In this document: piece by piece, positions 8,122 through 16,600 of the stretch
How the letters are laid out: each line of letters opens with the position of its first letter
How positions within the stretch are numbered: position 1 is the stretch's first letter
Source: Micromonospora craterilacus
Lineage (GTDB): Bacteria > Actinomycetota > Actinomycetes > Mycobacteriales > Micromonosporaceae
Assembly: GCF_003236315.1 (NCBI RefSeq)
Contig: NZ_POTY01000042.1
Location: forward strand, 1 to 32,500
Length of the DNA: 32,500 nt
Reading direction: 5' to 3'
Position numbers and translations under genes: made by a program
Notes under the pieces: model-generated
Seen by the model: the letters and a program-made list of their open reading frames with translations, nothing else
What the model was told of the DNA's origin: nothing
Database searches by the model: none

Positions 8122-9549
8122 ATGCCGTCGCGGCGGGACCAGGTCCAGTCGTACCAGTTCTTCGTGCAGCGGATGACCTCCGCGCTGGTGGCGCGCGAGC
8201 CCGACCCGGAGGCGGCACCGTTCCGCCGGCTCGGCGGCGCCGGTTTCGCCAGCGTCATGGTGGCCGTGCTCTGCCTGGCCGCCGTGGGCGTCTACGGTCT
8301 GTTGCGTCCTGGTGGGGCCACCAAGTGGAAGGAGGGCGGCGCGGTCATCCTGGAGAAGGAGACCGGCACCCGGTACCTGTACCGGGAGGGTCGCCTGCAT
8401 CCGGTGCTCAACTACGCCTCCGCCCTGCTGGCCATGGAATCGGCTGCACCGACCGTCTCGGTCTCCCGCAACTCGCTGGTCGGCACCCCGCGCGGCCCCC
8501 GTATCGGCATTCCCTTCGCGCCGGACTCGCTGCCGGCACCCAACCGGATCCTGGACGGGCCGTGGACCCTGTGCACCCAGCCGGCCCGGGACGCCGCCGG
8601 CGGGATCGTCGCCACTACGGTGCTCACCGTCGGACGGGCGCCCAACGGCGGACGGGAGCCGGGTGACGCCGCGCTGCTGGTGCGCGACCGCAAGACCAGT
8701 CGGCTGCACCTGGTCTGGCGGGACCACCGGTACGAGATCCGCAACGAGAAGATCGTGCTGGAGGGGCTCACCATGAGCGCCGAGCCGGTGGTGGAGGTCG
8801 GCGGGGCGTGGCTGAACGCCCTGCCGGCCGGTGAGCCGATCGCCCCTCGCCGGGTGTCCGACCGGGGCGCGCCCTCGACCGCGTTGCCGGACGCCCGGGT
8901 CGGCCAGGTCTTCGTGGTGAAGAGCCAGAACGACAGCCGCCAGTACTACCTGGCCGAACGGACCCGGCTGGTCCCGATCACCCCGGTGCAGGCGGACGTG
9001 CTCATGGCCGACGGGGAGACGCAGGCGGCGTACCCGGACGGGACGAAGCCGCTCCCGATCGAACTCGCAGCAGGTACGGCCGCCGCCGCGCCGAAGGCGG
9101 CGGCGCCGGCCCAGGGACGGCACCGCGCGCCCGAGCAGCGGCCCGAGATCGCCCGGCTGGCCGGTGACCAGCCCGCCGTCTGCGCCGCCTACCAGCCCGG
9201 CCAGGACGAGCCGACGGTGCTGCTCGACTCGCAGGTCTCACCGGTACGCGAGCCGGTGCGTACCGGTGAGCAGACCGGCGACGGCATTCCGTTGGCCGAC
9301 CGGGTGGTCATCGAGCCCGGCTACGGGGTCCTGGTCACGGCCGTCTCCTCGCCGGACCAGGAGGGCGGCACCCTCAACCTGGTCACCGATGTCGGCTACC
9401 GCTATCCGCTGGCCTCCGAGGGGGTGCCGGCGATGCTCGGCTACGCGGGGGTGCAACCGGTGCGTCTGCCCGCCAGCCTGGTGGTCCGGCTGCCCACCGG
9501 GCCGGCCCTCGATCCGGCGACCGCGAAACTCGCCCTCGACCCGGAGTGA
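8122..9549 (+). CDS. eccB: EccB, type VII secretion membrane/periplasmic subunit
   Basis: A 475-residue protein. ATG 8122 follows GGGGGAGGG. The N-terminus MPSRRDQVQSYQFFVQRM is the hallmark of EccB; the upstream in-frame extension lacks homologous character and runs through the SUKH-3 gene. A single membrane helix lies at ~41-61, followed by a large extracytoplasmic part with the characteristic strand repeats (GTRYLYREGRLHPVLNYASA) and two cysteines, C151 and C354, at the positions where EccB proteins form their conserved disulfide. The region ~310-340 is Ala/Pro-rich and looks like a loop insertion. EccB joins EccC and EccD in the ESX membrane complex and projects into the periplasm. Confidence 0.95.
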   Translation: MPSRRDQVQSYQFFVQRMTSALVAREPDPEAAPFRRLGGAGFASVMVAVLCLAAVGVYGLLRPGGATKWKEGGAVILEKETGTRYLYREGRLHPVLNYASALLAMESAAPTVSVSRNSLVGTPRGPRIGIPFAPDSLPAPNRILDGPWTLCTQPARDAAGGIVATTVLTVGRAPNGGREPGDAALLVRDRKTSRLHLVWRDHRYEIRNEKIVLEGLTMSAEPVVEVGGAWLNALPAGEPIAPRRVSDRGAPSTALPDARVGQVFVVKSQNDSRQYYLAERTRLVPITPVQADVLMADGETQAAYPDGTKPLPIELAAGTAAAAPKAAAPAQGRHRAPEQRPEIARLAGDQPAVCAAYQPGQDEPTVLLDSQVSPVREPVRTGEQTGDGIPLADRVVIEPGYGVLVTAVSSPDQEGGTLNLVTDVGYRYPLASEGVPAMLGYAGVQPVRLPASLVVRLPTGPALDPATAKLALDPE

Positions 9550-9628
9550 GCTACCAGCCACAATGGAGGTGCGGCCGAGCAGCGGTGTAGCGCCGGCTGG
9601 ACACGACGCGTTACCGTTTCGAACGACG

Positions 9629-9634
9629 ATGGTG
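9629..9634 (+). promoter_or_regulatory. ATGGT core upstream of the WXG100 pair (putative -10)
   Basis: ATGGTG lies 64 nt before the first WXG100 gene, at the spacing seen for the eccB and EspL-like genes. The rest of the 9550-9692 gap shows no clear terminator after eccB. Confidence 0.28.
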
Positions 9635-9692
9635 CCTGAGCGCCGACTGACACGCCGCCGCGGCGAAGCGGGGCGATCGAACGAGGACGGGG

Positions 9693-10034
9693 GTGACTTC
9701 CACCATGTCGATGAATACCGACACCGGCTTGATGGTGAAGACCGAGGGTGACGTCGATGGCGTCGCCGACCGGCTCACCGGCAATCTCAACTCGCTGATG
9801 GACCAGCTCGCGCCGCTCTACGACCAGTGGAAGGGCGCTGGTGCGGGTTCCTTCCAGCAGGTGCGTGAGCGGTTCGACCAGGACATGGCCCGGCTCAACG
9901 TCGCGCTTCGTGCGATCGCCGAGGCCGTGGGTTCGGCCGGTAAGGACTACGACGTCAGCGACGAGGAGATCAGGTCCGACATGGACAGCGCCGGTGCGAC
10001 CGCCGGCCAGATCACCGCGGCCCTGAAGCTCTGA
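9693..10034 (+). CDS. WXG100 family protein (EsxB-like)
   Basis: A 113-residue helical hairpin secreted by ESX systems as a heterodimer with its neighbour. The WXG turn is QWKGAGAGSF near residues 46-55, flanked by long amphipathic helices. The start is GTG 9693, which has GAGGAC about 5 nt upstream; in-frame ATGs at 9705 and 9711 are possible but too far from that site. The C-terminal helix contains YDVSDEEIRSD, close to the Yxxx(D/E) export signal found on one partner of ESX pairs. It is followed after 13 nt by the second WXG100 gene, as in esxBA operons. Confidence 0.93.
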   Translation: MTSTMSMNTDTGLMVKTEGDVDGVADRLTGNLNSLMDQLAPLYDQWKGAGAGSFQQVRERFDQDMARLNVALRAIAEAVGSAGKDYDVSDEEIRSDMDSAGATAGQITAALKL

Positions 10035-10047
10035 CGGGGGAGAACTC

Positions 10048-10338
10048 ATGACGGAGATCCGCTACAACTTTGCCGGCCTGAACGCGGCAGCGGACAGCTG
10101 CAGCGGCGCGGTTCGGAACATGACGGGTGAGCTGGACGGGCTCAAGTCCGGCATCGCTCCGCTGTTGTCCACCTGGGACGGTGAAGCCCGGGAGGCGTAC
10201 TTCCGCCGGCAGACCGAGTGGGAGTCGGCCGCCAACGACCTGCGTGACCTGCTCGGCCGGATCGAGCGTGCGTTGCGGGAGTCGGCCTCGAAGATGCAGG
10301 CCCGTGAGGCGGCCAACCGCGCGAAGTTCGGCGACTGA
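10048..10338 (+). CDS. WXG100 family protein (EsxA-like)
   Basis: A 96-residue protein starting at ATG 10048 with GGGGGAG upstream. The canonical WXG turn is STWDGEAREAYF at about residues 42-53, flanked by helices (YNFAGLNAAADSCSG before; ANDLRDLLGRIERALRESA after). Length and architecture are those of EsxA/ESAT-6. It lacks an obvious C-terminal YxxxD signal, so it probably travels with the upstream partner. It is the last gene of the two-gene unit and ends 17 nt before a strong hairpin. Confidence 0.93.
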   Translation: MTEIRYNFAGLNAAADSCSGAVRNMTGELDGLKSGIAPLLSTWDGEAREAYFRRQTEWESAANDLRDLLGRIERALRESASKMQAREAANRAKFGD

Positions 10339-10355
10339 ACCGCTACCGCAGCAAC

Positions 10356-10385
10356 CGATGGCCCGGGCCCCTTGCCGGGCCATCG
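10356..10385. terminator. bidirectional hairpin terminator between esxA-like gene and mycP
   Basis: CGATGGCCCGG and CCGGGCCATCG form a perfect 11-bp stem with an 8-nt loop in the 90-bp gap between two convergent genes. There is no long T run, which is usual for high-GC actinobacteria. Confidence 0.75.
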
Positions 10386-10428
10386 TCGTATCCGGCGACT
10401 CGCGGAGAGCCGGCCTCCACCGCTGCCG

Positions 10429-11727
10429 TCAGCCGCGTGGCATCGAACTCGGCACCCGGAAGAAGTGCTCCTCGGGCTCGTCGATCTCCGGTCCGGCGGC
10501 CGGCGGCGCGGCAGGCCGGGTGGGCCGCCAACGCGTCCGCCGGCCGCGCGGCAGCAGCACCGCCAGCGCCGCCACCACGACGGCGAGCGTGGCCAGCGCC
10601 AGGCCGATCCACAGTGCCAGCCGGCCGAAGACCGCCCAGCGTTCGGCGCGCGCCGCCGCTGCGGCGTCGTAGGGCACGTCGGGCAGCGGCGGCTGGGCCA
10701 CCGGTGCTCCGGTGGTCAGCCGTTCGGTGACTGCCCGGTACGGATTGACCACCCCGCTGCCGTAGCCGCGCGAGGCGTCCCCCCGCGCCGGATCGGCGGT
10801 GGCGAGCAGCCGGCTGGTGACCTCCTTCGCCGACAGGTTGGGCTCGGCGGAGCGGATCAGGGCGGCCGTGGCGCTCACCATCGGCGTGGCGAAGCTGGTG
10901 CCGTCCCAGACACTGTGACCGACCAGGCGGGTGGCGGCCACCACCGCCCCGCCCGGGGCGACGATGTCGACGTACGGCCCGATCTGGGACTGCCGGATCC
11001 GGGCCCCGTTCTGGTCGATGGCACCCACGCCGATCACTCCGTCGAAGGCGGCGGGGTAGGGCACCGGGTCGGGGCGGGCACCGTCCTGGTGCTGGTTGCC
11101 GGCGGCGGCGACCAGCACGACATCCTGTTCGACGGCGTACCGGACGGCCTGTTCGACGTCCGGGTCCGGGTAGTAGAGGGTCACCGACATGTTGATCACG
11201 TCTGCGCCGTCGTCGACCGCCTGCCGGATCGCTCGCGCGAAGACCGCACCGGTGACGGTGTCACCGCCGGCGTCCGCTCCCTCGTTGGCGTTGCGCTCGC
11301 TGACCCGGATCGGCACGATCGTGGCGTCCGGCGCCAGGCCGTAGAAGCCGACGCCCTCCTGCCGGCCGGCGGCGATGATGCTGGCGACCGCGGTGCCGTG
11401 CGAGACGCAGTCCACGTCGCCACCCGGCGCGCCGCGAAGCGCGTCGAAACCGGTGGTCACCCGCCCGGCCATCTGAGGATGACTGCTGTCGGTGCCGGAA
11501 TCGATGACCGCGACCCGTACCCGCGCACCGGTGCTGAACGGCCACACCCGCTGCGGCGCGAGCCACCGCTGGTGCCAGGGCGTCTCGGTGTTGACCTCTC
11601 CCGGATCGCTCGGATTCTGGCAAATCGCCGGGGCGGCGCGGGCCGGTGTCGGTGCGGGGACGGTCAGTGCCGTGGTCAGCACCGCACCTACCAGGGCGAA
11701 TGCCGCCATGGGACGGTCACGGACCAT
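10429..11727 (-). CDS. mycP: MycP, mycosin subtilisin-type serine protease of the ESX system
   Basis: A 432-residue secreted membrane-anchored protease. The signal peptide is residues 1-~31 (basic start, then FALVGAVLTTALTV, then ARA). The S8 catalytic triad is visible: D76 in VAVIDSGTD, H110 in SHGTAV and S278 in GTSFATP, with the oxyanion-site region AAAGNQ. A C-terminal membrane helix (LALWIGLALATLAVVVAAL, ~residues 375-395) and a short Arg/Pro-rich cytosolic tail complete the mycosin layout. The start ATG 11727 has only a weak ribosome site; ATG 11709 is an alternative that shortens the signal peptide. Mycosins stabilise the ESX channel and cleave some secreted substrates. It is convergent with the WXG100 pair and divergent from the EspL-like gene. 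Confidence 0.95.
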   Translation of the reverse strand: MVRDRPMAAFALVGAVLTTALTVPAPTPARAAPAICQNPSDPGEVNTETPWHQRWLAPQRVWPFSTGARVRVAVIDSGTDSSHPQMAGRVTTGFDALRGAPGGDVDCVSHGTAVASIIAAGRQEGVGFYGLAPDATIVPIRVSERNANEGADAGGDTVTGAVFARAIRQAVDDGADVINMSVTLYYPDPDVEQAVRYAVEQDVVLVAAAGNQHQDGARPDPVPYPAAFDGVIGVGAIDQNGARIRQSQIGPYVDIVAPGGAVVAATRLVGHSVWDGTSFATPMVSATAALIRSAEPNLSAKEVTSRLLATADPARGDASRGYGSGVVNPYRAVTERLTTGAPVAQPPLPDVPYDAAAAARAERWAVFGRLALWIGLALATLAVVVAALAVLLPRGRRTRWRPTRPAAPPAAGPEIDEPEEHFFRVPSSMPRG

Positions 11728-11815
11728 TCCTGCTCGCTCTCTCGTCGACCGGTGCCGGTGAATCGTAACGGCGGACGGCCGCAGACCGACCGCCCCAATG
11801 TCGCGCCCATTAAGT

Positions 11816-11821
11816 ATGGTC
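11816..11821 (+). promoter_or_regulatory. TATGGT element upstream of the EspL-like gene (putative -10)
   Basis: TATGGT lies 62 nt before ATG 11878 in the 150-bp divergent region with mycP. The position matches the eccB element. This would be the main promoter for the EspL-like/WXG/giant toxin unit. Confidence 0.35.
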
Positions 11822-11877
11822 GAGTCGTCACGCCCAGGCGCGGGCGGAACGTGGACGTGCACGGGGAGGGACACGCC

Positions 11878-12270
11878 ATGGACGTACAGGCGCTGCGCGC
11901 CCGTGCCGACGAACTGATGGCACAGTTCGAGCGGATGCGCTCCGGCGTGGGCGACCTCCAGCAGGGACTCAAGGCGGTGGAGGCGACGGTCACCTCCGAC
12001 GACGGCCTGGTCACCGTCACGGTCGGGCCACGTGGTCAGGTGACGAAGGTCGAGTTCGACCCCCGCATCTACCGCCGACCGAACTCGAAGGAGCTTTCCG
12101 CCACCGTCACCGAGACGATCCGGCGGGCCACCGAGAAGGCGATGGCCGACGTCGAGCGGCTGCTCCGTCCGTTCGTGCCCGACAGCCAGTTCCAGGCCTA
12201 CATGGACCACGACCTCGACGGCATCTTCCGCCAGTTGGACAGCGACCTGCCCGGGGAGGACAAGCGATGA
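11878..12270 (+). CDS. YbaB/EbfC family protein (EspL-like ESX accessory)
   Basis: A 130-residue protein with ATG 11878 behind GGGGAGGG. The sequence (MDVQALRARADELMAQFERM, then ATVTSDDGLVTVTVGPRGQVTKVEFDPRIY) has the helix-strand-helix layout of YbaB/EbfC proteins, and the GLVTVTVGPRGQV strand is diagnostic. ESX-1 EspL belongs to this fold and acts as a cytosolic partner or chaperone for secreted Esp proteins. It overlaps the next gene by 4 nt (ATGA), so the two are translationally coupled, and the pair directly precedes the giant effector. A chaperone role for the effector is inference from this order. Confidence 0.82.
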   Translation: MDVQALRARADELMAQFERMRSGVGDLQQGLKAVEATVTSDDGLVTVTVGPRGQVTKVEFDPRIYRRPNSKELSATVTETIRRATEKAMADVERLLRPFVPDSQFQAYMDHDLDGIFRQLDSDLPGEDKR

Positions 12271-12608
12271 CCGAGCTGCGCGAAACTTTCGTCAAGCCGG
12301 ACGCGGCGGTCGACGGCGCAAACACCCTCGGTGCCGCTGGCGCCCGGCTCGCCCAGCGCTGGCAGGGCCTTGCCGCGACGATCGGCACGCTCAACGGGGA
12401 CCGCCCCTGGGGCGACGACGAGCCGGGCAACGAGTTCAACAAGAGCTACCTCGGCGGCGAGGACCAGCCGGCGCAGAAGGTCCTCGACATGGCCGCCGAC
12501 ATCGTTCCGGTGGTGGAACTGATGGGACCGACCGTCAAGGGCGCGGTCGAGGGCACCGTCGACGTCGACGACATGGTCAAGACGCTGTTCGGCGGCGAGG
12601 ACAAGTAG
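12267..12608 (+). CDS. small WXG-like ESX target protein coupled to the giant effector
   Basis: A 113-residue protein whose ATG overlaps the stop of the EspL-like gene (ATGA). Residues 1-45 form one helix (VDGANTLGAAGARLAQRWQGLAA), followed by a turn PWGDDEPGNEF that resembles the W-containing turn of WXG100-like targets and a second helical part (QKVLDMAADIVPVVELMG). It probably forms a complex with the WXG-like head of the giant protein encoded 48 bp downstream, as small WXG partners do for LXG/CpnT-type toxins. The partner role is inferred from context. Confidence 0.7.
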   Translation: MTELRETFVKPDAAVDGANTLGAAGARLAQRWQGLAATIGTLNGDRPWGDDEPGNEFNKSYLGGEDQPAQKVLDMAADIVPVVELMGPTVKGAVEGTVDVDDMVKTLFGGEDK

Positions 12609-12623
12609 CCGTCGGGCGACGGC
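12608..12623 (+). promoter_or_regulatory. hairpin between the WXG-like gene and the giant effector
   Basis: GCCGTC-GGGC-GACGGC forms a perfect 6-bp stem with a 4-nt loop starting on the last base of the preceding stop codon, 33 nt before the giant GTG start. It could tune read-through or protect the upstream mRNA. There is no T run. Confidence 0.35.
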
Positions 12624-12656
12624 CACGAGTCGGCATCGGACAGAGGGGCACGCGGG

Positions 12657-13690
12657 GTGGCGGTACCCAATCCCAGGGACTCGCTGGGCGAGTACGCGTG
12701 GGTCTGGGATGCCATCTGCTGGGTGAGCGCGGGCGAGGCGTGGCCCAGCGGCGACGAAGACAGAATGCGCGAGCTCGCCGACGCCTGGCAGGCGCTGGCC
12801 GACCTGGTCGGCGAGACGCTGGGCGAGGCCGACCCGGCGGTCATGAAGATCCTGCAGAGCTGGGGTGGCGGGGCCGGCGAGGCGTTCGGCGGGTTGTGGA
12901 ACAGGATCGGTGTCGACCCGAACACCGGCCTGCCGCTGATCCAGGAGATCGCCGGTGCGTACGCCGTCGGCTGCGACCAGGCCGCGCTGGAGATCGAGTA
13001 CGCCAAGCTGACCGTGCTGATCGCGGTCATCATCACCGTCATCGCGGTCTTCGTCGCGCTGCTGATGGCCTGGCTGGGCGGGGTCTCGGCGGGCGCGATC
13101 CCGGGCATCCTGGCCGCCGGCCGACAGGCCGTGACGGTAGCTTTCCGGCGACTGATCGCCCAGATGGGGCGCCAACTGCTCACCCGGGCCGGGATGCAGG
13201 CGGCGCTGCGGGCGGCCGGCACGAGGATCGGGCAGATCGTCGCGAGCCAGGGTTTTCGGCAGGGCCTGAACCGGCTCGGCCTGGAACTGCTCGAGGAGAT
13301 CGGCGAGGAGCTGATCATCGACGTCGGTGCCCAGGCGTACCAGATGCACACCGGACAGCGGCGGCAGTGGGACGGCAACCGGACCTTCACCGCCGGCGTG
13401 GGCGGCGCCTACGGCGCCGTGCTCGGCTCCGGCATGAACTGGGCCGGCCGGCGGGCGGCGCCCCGGATGCCGTTCTCGTTCAGCCCGTCGCAGCTGTCCT
13501 TCCGGGGCAGCGGCCTGGTCCGCTGGGGTAGCACCAGCCTCACTTCCGGCATGCAGAACGCGGTCATCTCCCCGGCTGCCAGCGTGCTCGCCAACGGCTC
13601 GGTCAACGGCCAATGGGCCATGCCGGGTGCGGATGCCTTTCTCGGCGGGTTCGCCAGCGGTGCCGGTCGCACCGGGGCGACCATCGCGGG
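12657..13690 (+). other. domain: WXG/CpnT-like secretion head of the giant effector
   Basis: Residues 1-~345. An all-helical start with W69-G70-G71 in QSWGGGAGEAF mimics a WXG turn. Residues ~118-143 are strongly hydrophobic (LTVLIAVIITVIAVFVALL), and more small-residue helices follow. This is the N-terminal type found on actinobacterial ESX-exported polymorphic toxins related to CpnT. It probably docks to the secretion machine with the preceding small WXG-like protein. Confidence 0.75.
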
Positions 13691-16600
13691 AGGTGCCAGC
13701 GGCAACCTCGGTGCGAGGGTCACCAACTGGGGCCTCGGCAAGATGGGCATCGAGACGCCCGGCGCCGGCCTGGGCGCGGGTGGGATCGACCCGTCCCTCG
13801 GCGTCGGAGGCACGAACGGTCTCGGCAACCTCGGCGGGACCACCGGCGCCCCTGGCGCGACGGGTACCGGCGCGACCGGCGGCGGGTCGACCACGGGTGG
13901 CGGTTCCACCGGCGGCTCGACCTCCGGGAGCGGCACCGGCGCGGGGTCCGGCTCGACCGGCGCCGGCAGCACCAACGGCGCGGGGTCGGGCGCTACCGCC
14001 GGCAGCACCAACGGCGCGGGTGGCACCTCCGGCAGCGGGAACACCAACACCGGCGGCGCGACCCAGAACGGTGCGGGCACCGTACCGGACAGCGGATCGG
14101 GCTCGATCAGCCTCGCGCCGCCGACCGTCGACGCGACGAGCGTCCCGACGGTCGACGGGTCCACTGCCCCGACGGTCGACGGTGGGGCCACGACCACCGA
14201 CGACGGCACATCGCGCGTCGACGGCACGACCGGGACCCCGGTCGCCGTTCCCGCCGATGGCGCGACCACGACTCCCGCCGGTGCGCCGACAGACGGCACC
14301 ACCGTGGGCGGCGGTCCCACCGCCGACGCTGGCCAGCCGGTCACGTCGCCCAGCCAGACCGCGCCAGGCACGGACTCGCCCAGCCAAACCGCGCCAGGCA
14401 CGGACTCGCCCAGCCAGGCCGCACCGGGCACGGACTCGCGCGGCCCTGACCGACCCGCGAGTGGGTCGACCGAACACAGCGGCAGCGGACAGGTCGCGGG
14501 CCCGCGCACGGACGCCACCACGACCACGCCGGGCGACGGGTCGGCGGGCACGGGTCGCACCTTGGCGGACGCTTCCTCCACCGACTTCGCCGGCAACGCT
14601 CCGGTCGACGGCCGGGCCGATTCCCTGGCCTCGGACTCGCCGCCTGCGGTGCTGCCCGGCGCGCCTGGTGCCGCCCCGGTGGCCGGACCGACGCCGGGCA
14701 GCGTGGCGCCGACCGGCCCCACCGCCCCGACGAACTCGGGCCCCACGGCCGGTCCGCAGACCGGTCCGCAGGTGGCGACCAATCCGAACGCGCCGACGCC
14801 GACCACGGGCGGAACGCCGCCGGCGGGGACGAACGCCCCGCCGGCGGCGGGCACCCAGCCCGGCAACACCACTGCGCAACCCGCACCAGGGCGTACAACG
14901 CCCGCCGGGCCGGGCGTCAACCCTGCGGCGGCGAACTCGGCGGGCTCGATCTCACTGACTCCGGCCGCCGGCCCGACCCAGCCCAGCACCACTCAACAGG
15001 GCGGGCCCACCCAGCAGGGCACGCCGGCACAGCAAGGCACGCCGGCCCAGCAGGGGAATCCGGCACAGGGCACGCCGGCGCAGCAGGGCACCACGAGCCA
15101 GCCGGGCAACCCGTCGTCTTCCGGCCGGCCGGAGGCACGTACGTCGGTCGACCCGACCGCCCCGACGGTGCCGGCCCAGACGACCGGCGCCGACCCGACG
15201 ACCAGCCCGCCCGACACCGCCGGGCCAGTGGCCCACGACGGCGATGTCGACCCGGCCACGGATCGCGCGGATCAGGCCCAGCAGACCCGCACCGACGGGC
15301 CGGTCGTCGTACCGGTGCCGGGCAGCACAGGGAGCATCCACAGCGGTCCGACCGGGCCGGGTACCGACGCGGGACCGGTGAATCCGGAAACCCTCAAGCG
15401 GTCGGAGGGGCCGACCGGTCGCGGTACGCACAGCTGGCATCTGGATCCGACGTCGGTGGACGGCGACCCCGCCAGCCCGGATGCCGAACGCAGCCTGATC
15501 GAGGCGTCACGGACCCTGGCCGACACTGTCCGCTCGGCGATCAAGGCCGCCACTGTCTCCAAGGGCAAGCAGCCAGGTATGGCCGGCGCATTGCTCATGC
15601 CAAGCGGCGACATCACGACGCACACGAGCATGACTGCGGACAAGGGCACCAAGCCGCCCACCCAACCGAGAGTTCATCCGCTTGCGCAGGCCGCCCTCAA
15701 CCGGACGGCGGCGACCTTGGTTGACGACGTGGGCAGCGGGCATGGCAAGTGCGCCGAGGTGGCCTTGGTTTCCGATCAGCTTTACCAGCTCGAACAGCAG
15801 TGGCGGGACGCGGGCGAACCCGGCACTTTCGAGCAGTACGCCTTGGATGCCTTCCAAGGCTCCAAGATCGTTACGCATCAGGTCAAGCCGGCTCGGTCAG
15901 ACGGCGTCACATACGAACTCGGACATTACCGGCCGCCGTGTCGGTCGTGCGCGCACTTCCTGCCGCAGTTCAACATCGAGCCGATCACGGACCCGGAACG
16001 GGATGTCAGTGTCTACCAGCCGTCTGTGCCCGGCGTGGTGGGCAACGGCCCGCCACTTAGCCAAAATCGTCCATACGGCCAGCCGGAAGGTCTGATCCCG
16101 CCCGGCCAAGCCGATCAGCAGTCGCTCGAGGCGGCCGTGCCGCGCGACGAGGCGACCGGACGCCCGGTGGTGCACCCGGACCCACGCGGGCCCTGGGCAG
16201 GGCTGGTCAATGACGGCGGACCCGCCGTTCCAGGGCGGGACAACAACTGTGCAGATGTCGGGCTTTCGGTCCTGTCGACCTGGTTCGGTCGGCCCGAGGT
16301 GGCCGCGCCGACGGCCACGTCGGCCCAGGTCGAGACGGGCAGCACCGCGCGGCAGGAGCAGGCGCTTCGGTCCAGTTTTGCCCACGCGGGCAACGGTGCG
16401 ACCGCATTGGATGCGCTCGCTGCGGCGCTTCGCGCGGCCGGTCCGGGCTCAGCGGCGCTGATCGTCAACTCCTGGGCGGACCAGCCCGGCGCACACACCT
16501 GGAACGCCGTCAACCACGATGGCACGGTTGTCTGGCTTGACGGCCAGAATCAGCTGATCTCGGACACCGCCCCGTTACACGGCTCGCGAGTCGGTGACGT

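Larger units (their letters stand above)
13791..15400 (+). other. low-complexity Gly/Thr/Pro linker of the giant effector
   Basis: About 540 residues made mostly of G, T, S, P, A and Q, with short imperfect repeats such as GSTNGAGS, TVDGST and PAQQGT. No fold is expected. It separates the secretion head from the toxin modules, a common layout for polymorphic toxins. Confidence 0.85.

Noticed and set aside
12198..14879. 893-aa open frame on the minus strand
   Set aside because: It is Arg/Gly/Ala-rich shadow of the effector head and linker, has no ribosome site and covers two well-supported genes.
14346..15092. Tandem repeats as a CRISPR array
   Set aside because: The units are contiguous with no unique spacers and encode low-complexity linker in frame.
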